NCBI GenBank assembly: GCA_942159475.1 | Contig: OW804094.1 | Span: 135,580,755-135,644,754, forward strand | From: Sthenelais limicola | Taxonomy: Eukaryota > Annelida > Polychaeta > Phyllodocida > Sigalionidae | Length of the DNA: 64,000 nt | Reading direction: 5' to 3' | Shown: one piece after another, positions 9,781 to 20,752 of the stretch | Layout of the letters: every line of letters starts with the position of its first letter | Position numbering within the stretch: position 1 is the first letter of the stretch | The notes under the pieces: model-generated | What the model saw: the letters and a program-made list of their open reading frames with translations, nothing else | Databases searched by the model: none | Told to the model about the DNA's origin: nothing | Position numbers and translations under genes: made by a program

Positions 9781-12680
9781 TTCTATCTCCCCTCCCCCAC
9801 CTCTCTCTCTCTGTCAATTCCTCTGCCTCTCCGTCTCTGTCTACCTCTCTCCCCCTCCCTCTATCTCTAACACCACTCTATATCTCTCCCTCTCTGTCTC
9901 TGTCTACCTCTCTCCCCCTCTCTCTATCTCTAACACCACTCTATATCTCTCCCTCTCTGTCTCTGTCCCCCTCTCTCCCTCTCTCTCTATCTCTAACACC
10001 ACTCTATATCTCTCCCTCTCTGTCTCTGTCTACCTCTCTCCCTCTCTCTCTATCTCTAACACCACTCTATATCTCTCCCTCTCTGTCTCTGTCTATCTCT
10101 CTCCCTCTCTCTCTATCTCTAACACCACTCTATATCTCTCCCTCTCTGTCTACCTCTCTCCCCCTCTCTCTATCTCTAACACCACTCTATATCTCTCTGT
10201 CTCTGTCTACCTCTCTCCCCCTCTCTCTATCTCTAACACCACTCTATATCTCTCCCTCTCTGTCTACCTCTCTCCCCCTCTCTCTATCTCTAACACCACT
10301 CTATATCTCTCTGTCTCTGTCTACCTCTCTCCCCCTCTCTCTATCTCTAACACCACTCTATATCTCTCCATCTCTGTCTCTGTCTACCTCTCTCCCTCTC
10401 TCTCTATCTCTAACACCGCTCTATATCTCTCTGTCTCTGTCTCTGTCTACCTCTCTCCCCCTCTCTCTATCTCTAACACCACTCTATATCTCTCTGTCTC
10501 TGTCTCTGTCTACCTCTCTCCCCCTCTCTCTATCTCTAACACCACTCTATATCTCTACCTCTCTGTCTACCTCTCTCCCCCTCTCTCTATCTCTAACACC
10601 ACTCTATATCTCTCTGTCTCTGTCTACCTCTCTCCCCCTCTCTCTATCTCTAACACTGCTCTATATCTCTCTGTCTCTGTCTACCTCTCTCCCCCTCTCT
10701 CTATCTCTAACACTGCTCTATATCTCTCTGTCTCTGTCTACCTCTCTCCCCCTCTCTCTATCTCTAACACCGCTCTATATCTCTCCCTCTCTGTCTCTGT
10801 CTACCTCTCTCCCCCTCTCTCTATCTCTAACACCGCTCTATATCTCTCTGTCTCTGTCTACCTCTCTCCCCCTCTCTCTATCTCTAACACTGCTCTATAT
10901 CTCTCCCTCTCTGTCTCTGTCTACCTCTCTCCCCCTCTCCCTATCTCTAACACCGCTCTATATCTCTCTGTCTCTGTCTACCTCTCTCCCCCTCTCTCTA
11001 TCTCTAACACCGCTGTATATCTCTCCCTCTCCCTCTCTGTCTACCTCTCTCCCCCTCTCTCTATCTCTAACACCGCTCTATATCTCTCTGTCTCTGTCTA
11101 CCTCTCTCCCCCTCTCTCTATCTCTAACACCACTCTATATCTCTCCATCTCTGTCTCTGTCTACCTCTCTCCCTCTCTCTCTATCTCTAACACCGCTCTA
11201 TATCTCTCCCTCTCTGTCTACCTCTCTCCCCCTCTCTCTATCTCTAACACCATCCTATATCTCTCCCTCTCTGTCTCTGTCTACCTCTCTCCCCCTCTCT
11301 CTATCTCTAACACCACTCTATATCTCTCTGTCTCTGTCTACCTCTCTCCCCCTCTCTCTATCTCTAACACCACTCTATATCTCTCCATCTCTGTCTCTGT
11401 CTACCTCTCTCCCTCTCTCTCTATCTCTAACACCGCTCTATATCTCTCCCTCTCTGTCTACCTCTCTCCCCCTCTCTCTATCTCCAACACCACTCTATAT
11501 CTCTCTGTCTCTGTCTACCTCTCTCCCTCTCTCTCTATCTCTAACACCACTCTATATCTCTCTGTCTCTGTCTACCTCTCTCCCCCTCTCTCTATCTCTA
11601 ACACCACTCTATATCTCTCTGTCTCTGTCTACCTCTCTCCCTCTCTCTCTATCTCTAACACCACTCTATATCTCTCTGTCTCTGTCTACCTCTCTCCCTC
11701 TCTCTCTATCTCTAACACCACTCTATATCTCTCCCTCTCTGTCTACCTCTCTCCCCCTCTCTCTATCTCTAACACCACTCTATATCTCTCTGTCTCTGTC
11801 TACCTCTCTCCCCCTCTCTCTATCTCTAATACCATCCTATATCTCTCCCTCTCTGTCTCTGTCTACCTCTCTCCCTCTCTCTCTATCTCTAATACCATCC
11901 TATATCTCTCCCTCTCTGTCTCTGTCCCCCTCTCTCCCCCTCTCTCTATCTCTAACACCACTCTATATCTCTCCCTCTCTGTCTCTGTCTACCTCTCTCC
12001 CTCTCTCTCTATCTCTAATACCATCCTATATCTCTCCCTCTCTGTCTCTGTCTACCTCTCTCCCTCTCTCTCTATCTCTAATACCATCCTATATCTCTCC
12101 CTCTCTGTCTCTGTCCCCCTCTCTCCCCCTCTCTCTATCTCTAACACCACTCTATATCTCTCCCTCTCTGTCTCTGTCTACCTCTCTCCCCCTCTCTCTA
12201 TCTCTAACACCATCCTATATCTCTCTGTCTCTGTCTCTGTCTACCTCTCCCACCCCCCCATCTCTATCTCTAACACCGCTCTATATCTCTCCCTCTCTGT
12301 CTCTGTCCCCCTCTCTCCCTCTCTCTCTATCTCTAACACCACTCTATATCTCTCCCTCTCTATCTCTGTCTACCTCTCTCCCCCTCTCTCTATCTCTAAC
12401 ACCACTCTATATCTCTGCCTCTCTGTCTCTGTCTTCCTCTCTCCCTCTCTCTCTCTATCTCTAACACCACTCTATATCTCTGCCTCTCTGTCTCTGTCTA
12501 CCTCTCTCCCCCTCTCTCTATCTCTAACACCACTCTATATCTCTCCCTCTCTGTCTCTGTCTACCTCTCTCCCCCTCTCTCTATCTCTAACACCACTCTA
12601 TATCTCTCTGTCTCTGTCTACCTCTCTCCCCCTCTCTCTATCTCCAACACCCTATATCTAAAGGCCACTCTATATCTCTC
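9781..12680 (+). repeat. 2.9-kb pyrimidine minisatellite, unit about 57-63 bp
   Basis: About 45 tandem units. Each holds, in order, CTCTATATCTCTC, an optional CCTCTC insertion, TGTCTCTGTCTACCTCTC, TCCCCCTCTCTCTATCTC and TAACACC. Units vary by presence of the optional block, ACT versus GCT before CTATAT, and TACC versus CCCC. Variants recur in runs (GCT-type around 10650-11200, ATCCTATAT type around 11830-12220), as expected of local unit duplication. Confidence 0.95.
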
Positions 12681-12703
12681 TATACAGCTCCATTCTAACA
12701 GCA

Positions 12704-12868
12704 TTTAGTCTCGAATTGTTGAGATTTGGTTGTAGGTTGTGGAGGCACATATGTACGTCTACCCGTGGTCGTCACGCACTGGTGAACACTGAGCGTTTAG
12801 CCCAGTCCATGTTGGTGCTGACCGGGGGGTGGCTGTATGTGTGTGGATCTCAACAATGCGAGACTAAA
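12704..12868. mobile_element. 165-bp fold-back element
   Basis: Terminal arms TTTAGTCTCGAATTGTTGAG and CTCAACAATGCGAGACTAAA match at 21 of 22 positions including the next bases. Both sides carry GCA, a possible 3-bp target duplication. Confidence 0.7.
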
Positions 12869-12871
12869 GCA

Positions 12872-12993
12872 ATTAGACCCTTCCGTTGTAGGGGGGGCCG
12901 GGTGTATGCGTTCTTAGGGACAAACTTCGGCTCCGCCTCAGTTTGTCCCTAAGAACGCATACACCCGCCCCCCCTACAACGTCAGGTTCTAAT
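12872..12993. repeat. Long hairpin H1
   Basis: Arms of about 55 bp, nearly perfect over 12884-12926 and 12940-12980, including CGGGTGTATGCGTTCTTAGG. The 13-bp loop TCGGCTCCGCCTC itself contains short complementary GC blocks. There is a run of seven G facing seven C in the arms. Confidence 0.9.
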
Positions 12994-13104
12994 CGCCCAT
13001 CATGCCTACCTCACAATCTCATCACATTCTCTGCCCCATAGAGACGACGTGGGGGCGGGAGTATGTCTATACTATAGCACCCAGCAGGGAGTGCTCGTAC
13101 TTAC

Positions 13105-13303
13105 CTGTAAAGCTTGCCAATTTGCCATATTGTGTGTACAGGTAATCAAGCATTGCAGGTGTATTGGTATCCCGGTGGGTGTCGTCCCCGAAGCCGGGAG
13201 GATAGGAGGCTGGGTGGAGGTGGAAGGTGTTGACGGGCACCAGCCCCCCGTCAGCCTCGCCCCTCCTCACCGTCACCGTCGTGTTACGGTGGGCGTGGCT
13301 GAA
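13105..13303 (-). CDS. Exon of an unidentified secreted or membrane protein gene (third of three exons seen)
   Basis: Read on the minus strand, the 199-nt exon has a strong acceptor (CCCATTTGCAG) and a strong donor (ACAG then GTAAGTAC). It is open throughout in phase 0 and ends after one base of a codon. It encodes 66 residues, including NTTVTVRRGEADGG and SYPPGFGDDTHRDTNTPAML. GC content is far above the flanks. It joins in phase with the exon at 40894-41062, across a 27.6-kb intron if no exon lies between. It contains one N-glycosylation sequon (NTT). The donor shows that at least one further exon follows towards the left edge; I could not find it. Family unknown. Confidence 0.75.
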
Positions 13304-13423
13304 CTGCAAATGGGAAAATAATAATAGGTATGTTAGGTAGGCTGTTATATGAAGATGAAGTGACATGTAGTATAGTCAAGAGTCTAAAGGACATCCCAAC
13401 TGTTAAAACCAGATGGGAATGTA

Positions 13424-13601
13424 CAGTGGATCCTCTCTATTGAGACCACCCTTGGGACTGAGAGAAACTGGTCTTAATAGCGAGGTGGTCCCATTAGAGG
13501 GGCTAATCTAATAAGAGAAAAGCAATTCCGGACTGAGAGAAACTGGTCTTAATAGAGGGGTGGTCTCTATAGAGAGGTGGTCTTTATGCGAGATTCCACT
13601 G
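13424..13601. mobile_element. Tc1/mariner-type miniature element (TA target)
   Basis: Begins CAGTGGATCCTCTCTATTGA and ends GATTCCACTG, flanked by TA on both sides. Internal GACCACC / GGTGGTC blocks repeat in inverted order, with ACTGAGAGAAACTGGTCTTA occurring twice. CAGTGGA ends with a TA target fit pogo/Tigger-like or mariner-like elements. No transposase. Confidence 0.75.
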
Positions 13602-13605
13602 TATA

Positions 13606-13835
13606 TGTGATGTGTTATATAAAAAAAAATGAGTCACATGTCGCAAAATTGATATTTTTCAAAGTGTTTCATTCACAAGATATCTTTGTCGAAATCTAAT
13701 TTCAAGACAGTTTATTAGATATATCCATATCCAAAGGCCATCTTTTAGTGTATATTTAGCTACTTTACTATTCAATGTCCACTCAGAAATATTGCAAACT
13801 TTTCAAAAATAGAAATATCAAACCTAACATACATT
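13606..13835 (-). mobile_element. F2 element, copy C (truncated)
   Basis: Left end TGTGATGTGTTATATAAAAA, then the interior up to ATATCAAACCTAACATACA, where F3 copy c begins. The second half is missing. Confidence 0.75.
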
Positions 13836-14088
13836 TTGTGGAAATCTAACATACAAATAATTGGCAACGTTTTAATCGAAAATTGCAAGAATGTTTTCCC
13901 CAATATCAGTGTTTGTATAAATGTTCTATGAAAACCAAATGCACGATGAGAAAGATGGGGACTTATGTTATGGAAACGTGTATAACACATGGATATTGAC
14001 ATGTTTTCTATAGATTTTAGACTGTACCATTAGTCCCATAATTCCATGCGAATCAAGATTCAAAATGCGGCTATGCAAATCCCCTATT
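13836..14088 (-). mobile_element. F3 element, copy c (left end missing)
   Basis: Runs from GAAATCTAACATACAAATAA to the terminal GCAAATCCCCTATT, in reverse orientation. Confidence 0.8.
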
Positions 14089-14202
14089 TCAACCAGAATA
14101 CAGCAGTTTTATACCTTCATATATATATATCTGCAAGAGATATTTTGCACAAAGAAATACTTAATTTCCTATGTGTTTAGTATAGCACCTAAGTCCTTAT
14201 AT

Positions 14203-14437
14203 GGGTCAGATTTTCAGACAATGTACAATTGGCAGCTGTACACTTTCAGTAAATTCTGCTAAATTAGGCTGCAATTTGTTCAATACTAGGTAAATTCGAG
14301 AATATTTGGCATTGCATTGATTCTAGCAATCTGTTTGGTTAGGTTGAACTGTATTTTGAACTTTATTTTCGTCTGAAATTTGGGTTATTTGGAAAGATTG
14401 GCGAAGTTGAATTGTACATTTTCTGAAAATCTGACCC
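14203..14437 (+). mobile_element. F1 element, copy 5
   Basis: Ends GGGTCAGATTTTCAGACAAT and ATTTTCTGAAAATCTGACCC, flanked by ATAT on both sides. Confidence 0.9.
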
Positions 14438-14469
14438 ATATAGTTTCCATTGGGCAATTAGAGCCTGAG

Positions 14470-14570
14470 TTTATTGTCCGAGCTGGCCCTCTATGCCTGA
14501 CGGGAATCCTGTCGAGGCCGGAGGCCGAGACAGGTTCCCGAAGGCATAGAGGGCCAGCTCGGACAATAAA
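14470..14570. repeat. Long hairpin H2 with GAGGCCGGAGGCC loop
   Basis: Arms of about 45 bp: TTTATTGTCCGAGCTGGCCC on the left and GGGCCAGCTCGGACAATAAA on the right, continuing with one or two bulges to a loop of GAGGCCGGAGGCCGAG. It stands exactly where the left end of the next F1 copy should be. Confidence 0.92.
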
Positions 14571-14574
14571 CGAA

Positions 14575-14771
14575 GTCGGCAGTTCTACACATTTAGTAAA
14601 TTCTGCCTAATTAGACTGAACAATTGTCAATACTAGGTATATCCGAGTATATTTGGTATTAAGTTTGGTATCAAACACTCTGTATGGTTATGTTGAACGA
14701 ATCTTTAACCCCATTCTTGTCTTAAATTAGGAGTATTTGATTTTACATTTTCTGACGATTTGACCAATATA
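14575..14771 (+). mobile_element. F1 element, copy 6 (left end replaced by hairpin H2)
   Basis: Starts inside the family at GGCAGTTCTACACATTTAGT and runs to TTTTCTGACGATTTGACC. Confidence 0.8.
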
Positions 14772-14884
14772 GGTGTTTGGGTTGATTGATCAAATTCTGC
14801 AAAATTAGGCTTAAAATAATAAATATTATATATATATTTGCTATTGAGTTGATTCATAATGTCAGTTCCGTTATTTTGAACTTT

Positions 14885-15062
14885 ATTCCATGATTTGGCC
14901 GTGAGCGTACAATATAATCGATATACTTGCCGCTCACAAGGTGGACAATATAAATTCCCTGTATTGTACAGTGACGTCACAACCGTTCGAAACTATGCAG
15001 ACAACACAGTTTGATGAAATTAAAGCAAATAAAGTTTTTTAAGTTAAGAATCATGGAATAAA
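14885..15062. repeat. Inverted-repeat segment inside F1 copy 7
   Basis: TTTATTCCATGATT at the left is mirrored by AATCATGGAATAAA at the right. Inside are two GTGAGCG / CGCTCAC blocks and two partial repeats around ACAATATAA. Confidence 0.55.
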
Positions 15063-15071
15063 AGCAAGAAT

Positions 15072-15172
15072 AGCACAGTTTCGCGTCTTCGGAGGGCTAT
15101 ATTCTCCGAGTATGGCCGAAAACAACGAGGCCGTAGGCCGAGTTGTTTTTCGGCCATACGCGATACTATGCT
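15072..15172. repeat. Branched hairpin H3
   Basis: Outer arms AGCACAGTTTCGCG / CGCGATACTATGCT match at 12 of 14 positions. Inside lie a small hairpin (CGGAG...CTCCG, 15086-15110) and a strong one with arms TATGGCCGAAAACAAC / GTTGTTTTTCGGCCATA and loop GAGGCCGTAGGCCGA. A three-way junction is possible. Confidence 0.85.
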
Positions 15173-15279
15173 GTTCATGCTATAGTATTTTGAACTCCAT
15201 TTTTGTCTTGAATTTGGGTTATTTGAGAGAATTGGTGAAGGGGACTTGGTCATTTTCAGGCGATTTGACCCTTATTTGT

Positions 15280-15520
15280 GGGTCAGATTTTCAGAAAATG
15301 TACAATTCATCTTCACCAACCCTCTCAAATAACCCAAACTTTAGACGAAAATGAAGTTCAAAATACAATTCAACCTAATCATGCAGATTGCTAGAATCAA
15401 TGCAACGCCGAATATACTCGATTTACCTAGTATTGGCCAAATTGCAATTGCATAATTTAGCAGAATCTACTAAATTTGTACATATAGCTGCCAATTGTAC
15501 ATTTTCTGAAAATCTGACTC
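15280..15520 (-). mobile_element. F1 element, copy 8
   Basis: Reverse orientation: GGGTCAGATTTTCAGAAAAT, then CCAACCCTCTCAAATAACCC, to the end TTTTCTGAAAATCTGACTC. Confidence 0.87.
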
Positions 15521-15564
15521 ATGTGCTGGTGAACTTATAAGGCTCAACTTCCCCACTCCTATAT

Positions 15565-15787
15565 GGGTGAAATCGCCAGAAAATGTACAATTCAACCTCA
15601 CCAATCATCTCAAATAACCCAAATTTAAGACAAAAATGCAGTTTAACATAACAGAACTGATACTTTAAATCAATGAGATACCAAATATACTCAGATATAC
15701 CTAGTATTGACACATTCTTAGCCTAATTTAGCAGAATGTCCTAAATGTGTAGAGCTGCCAATTGTACATTTTCTGACGATCTGACCC
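15565..15787 (-). mobile_element. F1 element, copy 9
   Basis: Ends GGGTGAAATCGCCAGAAAAT and TTTTCTGACGATCTGACCC, flanked by ATAT on both sides. Confidence 0.88.
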
Positions 15788-16023
15788 ATATGTGCTGAGT
15801 ACCATGTGTAGATGATGCAGAGGGTAATCCACTCTCACAGCTAGTTAGGCCAAAGGAAACATTAGGCGTGTTTCCGATAGGTATGCAGGGGGCAGGTTGA
15901 CTTTCAAAGAATTGAAAATTCTGTTAACGTGTTTATTTTCGCGCGGACGCGAACTAAGTACTTTGACCCCTGTTCAGGCGTATTTAAATTTGCGCAGCAA
16001 AAAGCCTCACACCTTGCGGCTTC

Positions 16024-16167
16024 ATGAACCTAACCAAACAGATTGCTATATAATGTAGTGCCGAATATACTCGAATTTACCTAGTACTGACCAAATTACA
16101 GCCTCATTTAGCAGAATTTACTAAATGTGAACATCTGTTAATTGTACATTTTCTGAAAATCTCACCC
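16024..16167 (-). mobile_element. F1 element, copy 10 (half)
   Basis: Only the second half is present, from CATGAACCTAACCAAACAGA to TTTTCTGAAAATCTCACCC. The first half is replaced by unrelated sequence. Confidence 0.8.
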
Positions 16168-16376
16168 ATATATATTGTCATGCACAATTGTTGGTGCGCT
16201 AAGATAGCGGGAATAAATACTGCGCAAATATTGATACGTTTACAGTATTTCGTAATAATACTTTAATGTACTTTTAAAGGGGTTTCTGGTTCTTTCTTTT
16301 GTGCGGCAAGAAACATCTAAGAGATTTTAGCCAGAGTAAGAAAAAACTTTAGGTAGAGTATAGGAGTTTACTACGT

Positions 16377-16607
16377 GGGTCAGATTGTCAGAAAATGTAC
16401 AATTCAACTTCGCCAATCCTCTCAAATATCCCAAATTCAAGGCAGAAATAAGGTCCAAAATACAGTTTGAAATAACCAAACAGATAATGTGTATATAGTA
16501 CTATATATACTCAGATATACCTAGTATTTATTATTTTTCTGCTAAATTTAGAAGAATTAACTAAATATGTAGAGCTAGCGATTGTACATGGTTTGATATT
16601 CTGACCC
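16377..16607 (-). mobile_element. F1 element, copy 11
   Basis: Ends GGGTCAGATTGTCAGAAAAT and GTTTGATATTCTGACCC; flanks ACGT and ATGT. Confidence 0.85.
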
Positions 16608-17019
16608 ATGTATAGGGTGGGATGGGAGGGAATGAACCAGCAACATGTCTAAATTTCTTATGGCCTTATTGGGTTCTGCTTCACTTAATAAAACAAATAT
16701 TCATTCACTTTACTAAAGGAGTAATGACCAAAACGGAGGTTATTAATCAATTTAGTCTCTGTCTATGGTTGTTATATAGCCCCTGGACTGCACAAGGCAG
16801 TGGCCGTAAAGACATGCAGTGAATTTAAGATTTTCTTTTCTAGTGCCAATTTCGTGGAAGAAAATAACACTTTTGAGCGCTTTTTGGAATTGTTTATAGT
16901 GATGACTACATGTACAAATGTGGGCCTTTTAAAAACAGTTTTGTTTATATTGTTCTCTCCTTGTTTGAAATGGACAAAAATGGCCTCCTGGTTTCTCTTA
17001 TGTTTGTGATCGTAATAGT

Positions 17020-17125
17020 GGGATTTGCATTGCCGCCCTTATTTCACTAGCTACCCATCTATGGAATGCTCTTAATCATAATGCTGTTGTTGTTGATGAT
17101 ATTTATTATCTCATAAGATAAGGGG
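17020..17125 (+). pseudogene. Possible C-terminal remnant of a LINE reverse-transcriptase ORF
   Basis: A short frame reads THLWNALNHNAVVVDDIYYL and then stops. The L-W-N-x-L block near a C-terminus is typical of jockey/CR1-type LINE proteins. Only about 30 codons are present, so this is tentative. Confidence 0.3.
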
Positions 17126-17924
17126 ATATGTATCTTCAAGCTGTCCAAATCAACCATAACAAACCCACCCGAACTAGCTACGTTCATAGCCCTTCACGAT
17201 CAGGGCTACGGAAAGGAAGCGCTTGAAATGGGGAAGGTGGATTTGCTGTAGTTTGTGTAGAGTTGCAGAAGTTTATAACCCCTCACTATGATAATAAAAT
17301 CAATGTCTAATGTCTTATCTCCCTATGTGTTACCTTTCAATGCTTGATGTGACAAACTAATAAACTGCAGGCAGAGTTTCCATCTGCTCCACCCAAAAAA
17401 CCCAGCAAGGTAGCCATTTTGTATCTAGGTTACAACATGCTCCATACATCAGCAGTGTGCAGTTGCAGCCGCGCACCATTTTTGAGCTCATTTACATACT
17501 TTTGGGCATGTGCAATGAGACATAAACAAGTTGGAGCGCCGAGTTTCAATATCGAGAAGAAAATGGAGAGGTTTTGCTGATAATAAACCAACTAGTTCTC
17601 TGTCTTGTGGAGCACATCATCTCCCAAGAATCCACCGTAAGCACCACAAAACGTTACTGATTAAGGACACATATATATGACAGGCGTTGCTTGAGTATTT
17701 TGTCTGGGCAAACTAGAGAACTTTCTACTACCCTGATTCTAGCGAGTCCAATTGACAACCTTGTATTATACAATGCTAATAGACGAGGTTGTCTGAGATA
17801 GCTACCACCCGAACTAATCATACTTTTATTTTTTTCCCTTACTTAGTACTTCTTTCTCACCTTACTCGATTTTATATGCTTTAACTTTGACTTGATGCTC
17901 AGTAGTTTTGATATGTCGCTAAAG

Positions 17925-18010
17925 CCTAGTGTAGTTAGACACAGCAGTGGGCAGAAGACCATGGTTATTCTGCATTGAATTATTACGCGTGAGCCCATCA
18001 AATGTGCATG
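17925..18010 (+). repeat. Dispersed repeat R7, copy 1
   Basis: Contains TAGTTAGACACAGCAGTGGG followed by an AGAAGACCATGG block. It matches 18600-18690 and 54620-54710 in inverse orientation and 61297-61345 directly. Nature unknown. Confidence 0.6.
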
Positions 18011-18426
18011 ACATCCATTGATCATGAAATTCTTTGTACACTGTGCATGCCTGTCTATGTTAAACCGTCATTTCACGGAAGATTGGCTGTATACAAATTC
18101 GAAATTTTAAAAAAAAGAAAAAAAGCTCCCTAAAATAGGGCAGATTTCAAGCCCTGTTGATGGTGATTGGAATACATGTGTCTACTGCTATTGTGAAATA
18201 CCTTCAGAAATCCAGTGTCACATCAGTAATTACTAATGTCAGCTGGGAATCTAGTATGTAGATGGGGGAGCCATATTTTGTCAGCTTGCTAGGAGCGACC
18301 CATCATGCCTCTACAGTAAATGCCCCGGTATAAGAAGTATTCTAATGTATCTCATCCATAGTTATGCCAATTCCTTAGCGCGTTCCTCAGGCCAGCCTTG
18401 TCAGAATGAATAAATCACATTGGCTA

Positions 18427-18468
18427 GCCATATATAGACCTCTATAGTTCATCCCATGTTGAATGAGC
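18427..18468 (+). repeat. Stray 40-bp unit
   Basis: A single copy of the unit tandemly repeated at 18728-18893, 260 bp away. Confidence 0.8.
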
Positions 18469-18599
18469 CATGTATTTTTTTTATTTTTTTTTATATTTAG
18501 AATGTTTATACAGCAAATCAATTTCAAATTTCAAATCAAATCAATTTCAAGTCAAATCATTTCGCAAATACAGTGAAGATACATAGTCATTTTGCAAAT

Positions 18600-18690
18600 C
18601 AATTTTAACCTAGACATGGGCTCACAGGTATATATTCATTGCTGAATTCCATGTTTTCTGTCCACTGTTGTGTCTAACTACTGACTCACA
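18600..18690 (-). repeat. Dispersed repeat R7, copy 2
   Basis: Reverse copy with GTCCACTGTTGTGTCTAACT. The similarity extends left into a GGGCTCACAGG block also seen in copy 1. Confidence 0.6.
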
Positions 18691-18727
18691 CTGGTTCTAG
18701 TTCATCTAGTTCTAGTGCTATGATGGT

Positions 18728-18893
18728 GGATATATATAGACCTCTATAGTTCATCCCATGTTGAATGAGCCATATATAGACCTCTATAGTTCATTCCATG
18801 TTGAATGAGCCATATATAGACCTCTATAGTTCATCCCATGTTGAATGAGCCATATATAGACATCTATAATTAATTCCATATTGAATGAGCTGC
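18728..18893 (+). repeat. Tandem array, 40-bp unit, about 4 copies
   Basis: Unit CATATATAGACCTCTATAGT followed by TCATCCCATGTTGAATGAGC. The last unit is more diverged (ATAATTAATTCCATATTG). Confidence 0.92.
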
Positions 18894-19173
18894 TAGGCAG
18901 TTAATTACGGGACGTGAAATATAAAGGACCAGATCAGAGTCAGTCCTAATAACCCAAAGAAAGGTCACGTTGTCTACAAAGAAATTCCAATCTATTTTAA
19001 TTGATGTGATTAGAAATTGAAACATCCCTGGGGATTTCACGGGTATGGTAGTGAATTAGATTAACAGTGAATGGTGTGCCACTGCGTTTGTTACAAAGTT
19101 ATAATTAAACTAAACAGTACAATTACATTATCAAATGCTTACAGTGCTTACAACGCAAAAGTGATAACATATA

Positions 19174-19586
19174 TGTGATGTGTTCCAGGAAAATGAGTCA
19201 CAAATCGCCAAATTGATATTTTTCAAAGTGTTTTTACCACCAGATGTCTCTATTGAAATGTTCTGATTTTTAGAGGGTTTAGCGTTCATAGCCATATAAA
19301 TCCATGTAACAAATTTTGGGACATTGTATTAAATATATCCTTGGGTTTTGAAGGCCTTTGTATGGAGTATATTTTGTTACTTTACTGGTAATTACCCATC
19401 CAGAAACATTGCAAACCGCAAATTTTTTTTTAAATAAAAATATCAAACTTAAAATATAGATATTGTTATTAGGTTTCCTAGTGTTTACTATCATTGGAAT
19501 CAGCTTGATCTCCTCTTTTCAAATATGGTTAAATCTCAACATCCATATTTTGTGACTTATGACTCATTTTCCTAAAACGGATCACA
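19174..19586 (-). mobile_element. F2 element, copy D (complete)
   Basis: TGTGATGTGTTCCAGGAAAA at the left, TTTTCCTAAAACGGATCACA at the right, TA on both sides. Confidence 0.88.
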
Positions 19587-19879
19587 TATGAAGTCAGTCG
19601 AAACTGTCTAATATTTCTTTTAAAAAATCAACCAATACCTATATGAGAGAGTAGCAATTGTCAAAATACATTTTGGTAAAAACTGAACTTTTTGCAGTTT
19701 TCCTGCATATTTCCTACTTTACATTTCATTTCTCTTTAGCTTAACTTTATGTAGATTTGAACTTTTTTTAACCTCCCCACAAATTCAGGGTTAATTGAAA
19801 CGAGGTGGTATCCAGAAATGCATTTCTAGTCAAAGGGTGTCTAGTCTTTTCAAACATAAAGATACTAGCAAAGTACCTG

Positions 19880-20222
19880 TCCTCTGGACGGTCACCCTCT
19901 TCCCCTCACTCTCTGTCCCCTCCTCCTCTCTCCCTGCCTCTCTCCCTGTCCCTCCCTCCCCTCCCCGTTTCCTCTCACCTTGTCTTTCTGTATGCTCTGC
20001 TCCCTCTCCCTCTCCGATTTCCCCCACCCTCTCCCTTCACTTCTTTCATTCTCTCCCTCCCTCTCCTTCCCCCCCCTTTACTCTCCCATCCCCTCCCTTC
20101 CCTCTTTTTCTCTCTCCCCCTCCCCTATTCTCTCTATCCTTTTCTCCCTCTTCCTATCTGATTTCTCTCCACTCACATGTTCTCTCTCCCTCTTATCCCA
20201 CTCTGCTCTCTGTTTTTTTTTC
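19880..20222 (+). repeat. CT-rich pyrimidine tract
   Basis: Irregular C/T runs of about 340 bp. Overlapping open frames rich in S, P and L are by-products. Confidence 0.9.
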
Positions 20223-20239
20223 AAATTCTTTACCAGGAC

Positions 20240-20385
20240 TAGATCACTAGTCTTCCTCTAGTACCTGAGGTAAAAGGGAGGAGGTCAAATTGTAGCCGCG
20301 CCCAGAATCGAACCAACAACTTATTATGTTCATGCCACTGGGCCGAGCCAGCACTTGAGACAACTTGGCCACCCCACATCCCCTT
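20240..20385 (-). mobile_element. SINE2 copy 1, tRNA-Leu/Ser-like head
   Basis: On the minus strand the head reads GGGTGGCCAAGTTGTCTCAA, resembling the A-box region of class II tRNAs (TGGCCnAGTnGTC). It is followed about 50 bp later by GGTTCGATTCTGG, a good B box. The 3' part shares CCTCCTCCC and GGAAGACT blocks with the copy at 34445-34570. Confidence 0.75.
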
Positions 20386-20752
20386 AATACCTTTAAAATG
20401 TTTGTATGTGGATTATTCAAGCATATAATAAATCAGTTAGATGACTTAGGCGAGGTTTCGATTGACATGTGTCAGTTTACCTGTAAGCAGTTACTCCCTT
20501 ATTTTATGAACCATTTGGCCACAGGAATCTAAAGGTAATAACTTTCAGAAGAAACCACCTTCATCAGCACTTGTTAAGATCAAGCTTTTGTGGATAGATT
20601 ATAGAGCATCGGTCCTCTACACTGATAACAGAGAGTAGGTAATCGATTCCCCCTAGTCCTTTAGCCATGCTGGTAAATTATAAACCCGGGATAATGGCTG
20701 GCAAATCTCAAAACTAATGTTGTAGATTTGTTCCGACGGCTATGATTTTAGC

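Larger units (their letters stand above)
14779..15271 (+). mobile_element. F1 element, copy 7, split by a fold-back segment
   Basis: The left piece (about 14779-14890) lacks the terminal repeat. The right piece (about 15181-15271) ends CAGGCGATTTGACCC. Together they cover the family interior once. Confidence 0.7.
17126..18600. other. Long stretch with little recognisable content
   Basis: No supported exon. It holds R7 at 17925-18010, one stray 40-bp unit (18427-18468) and an A/T-rich stretch with repeated TCAAATC near 18515-18560. Confidence 0.4.

Noticed and set aside
9781..12680. Regular repeats considered as a CRISPR-like array
   Set aside because: Units are directly tandem with no unique spacers, are low-complexity pyrimidine, and the genome is animal.
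13049..13321. 90-codon plus-strand frame with a balanced composition
   Set aside because: It is the antisense of the minus-strand exon 13105-13303, whose splice sites and phase fit the other exons.
19795..20250. 151-codon S/P-rich frame and its neighbours
   Set aside because: By-product of the CT-rich tract.
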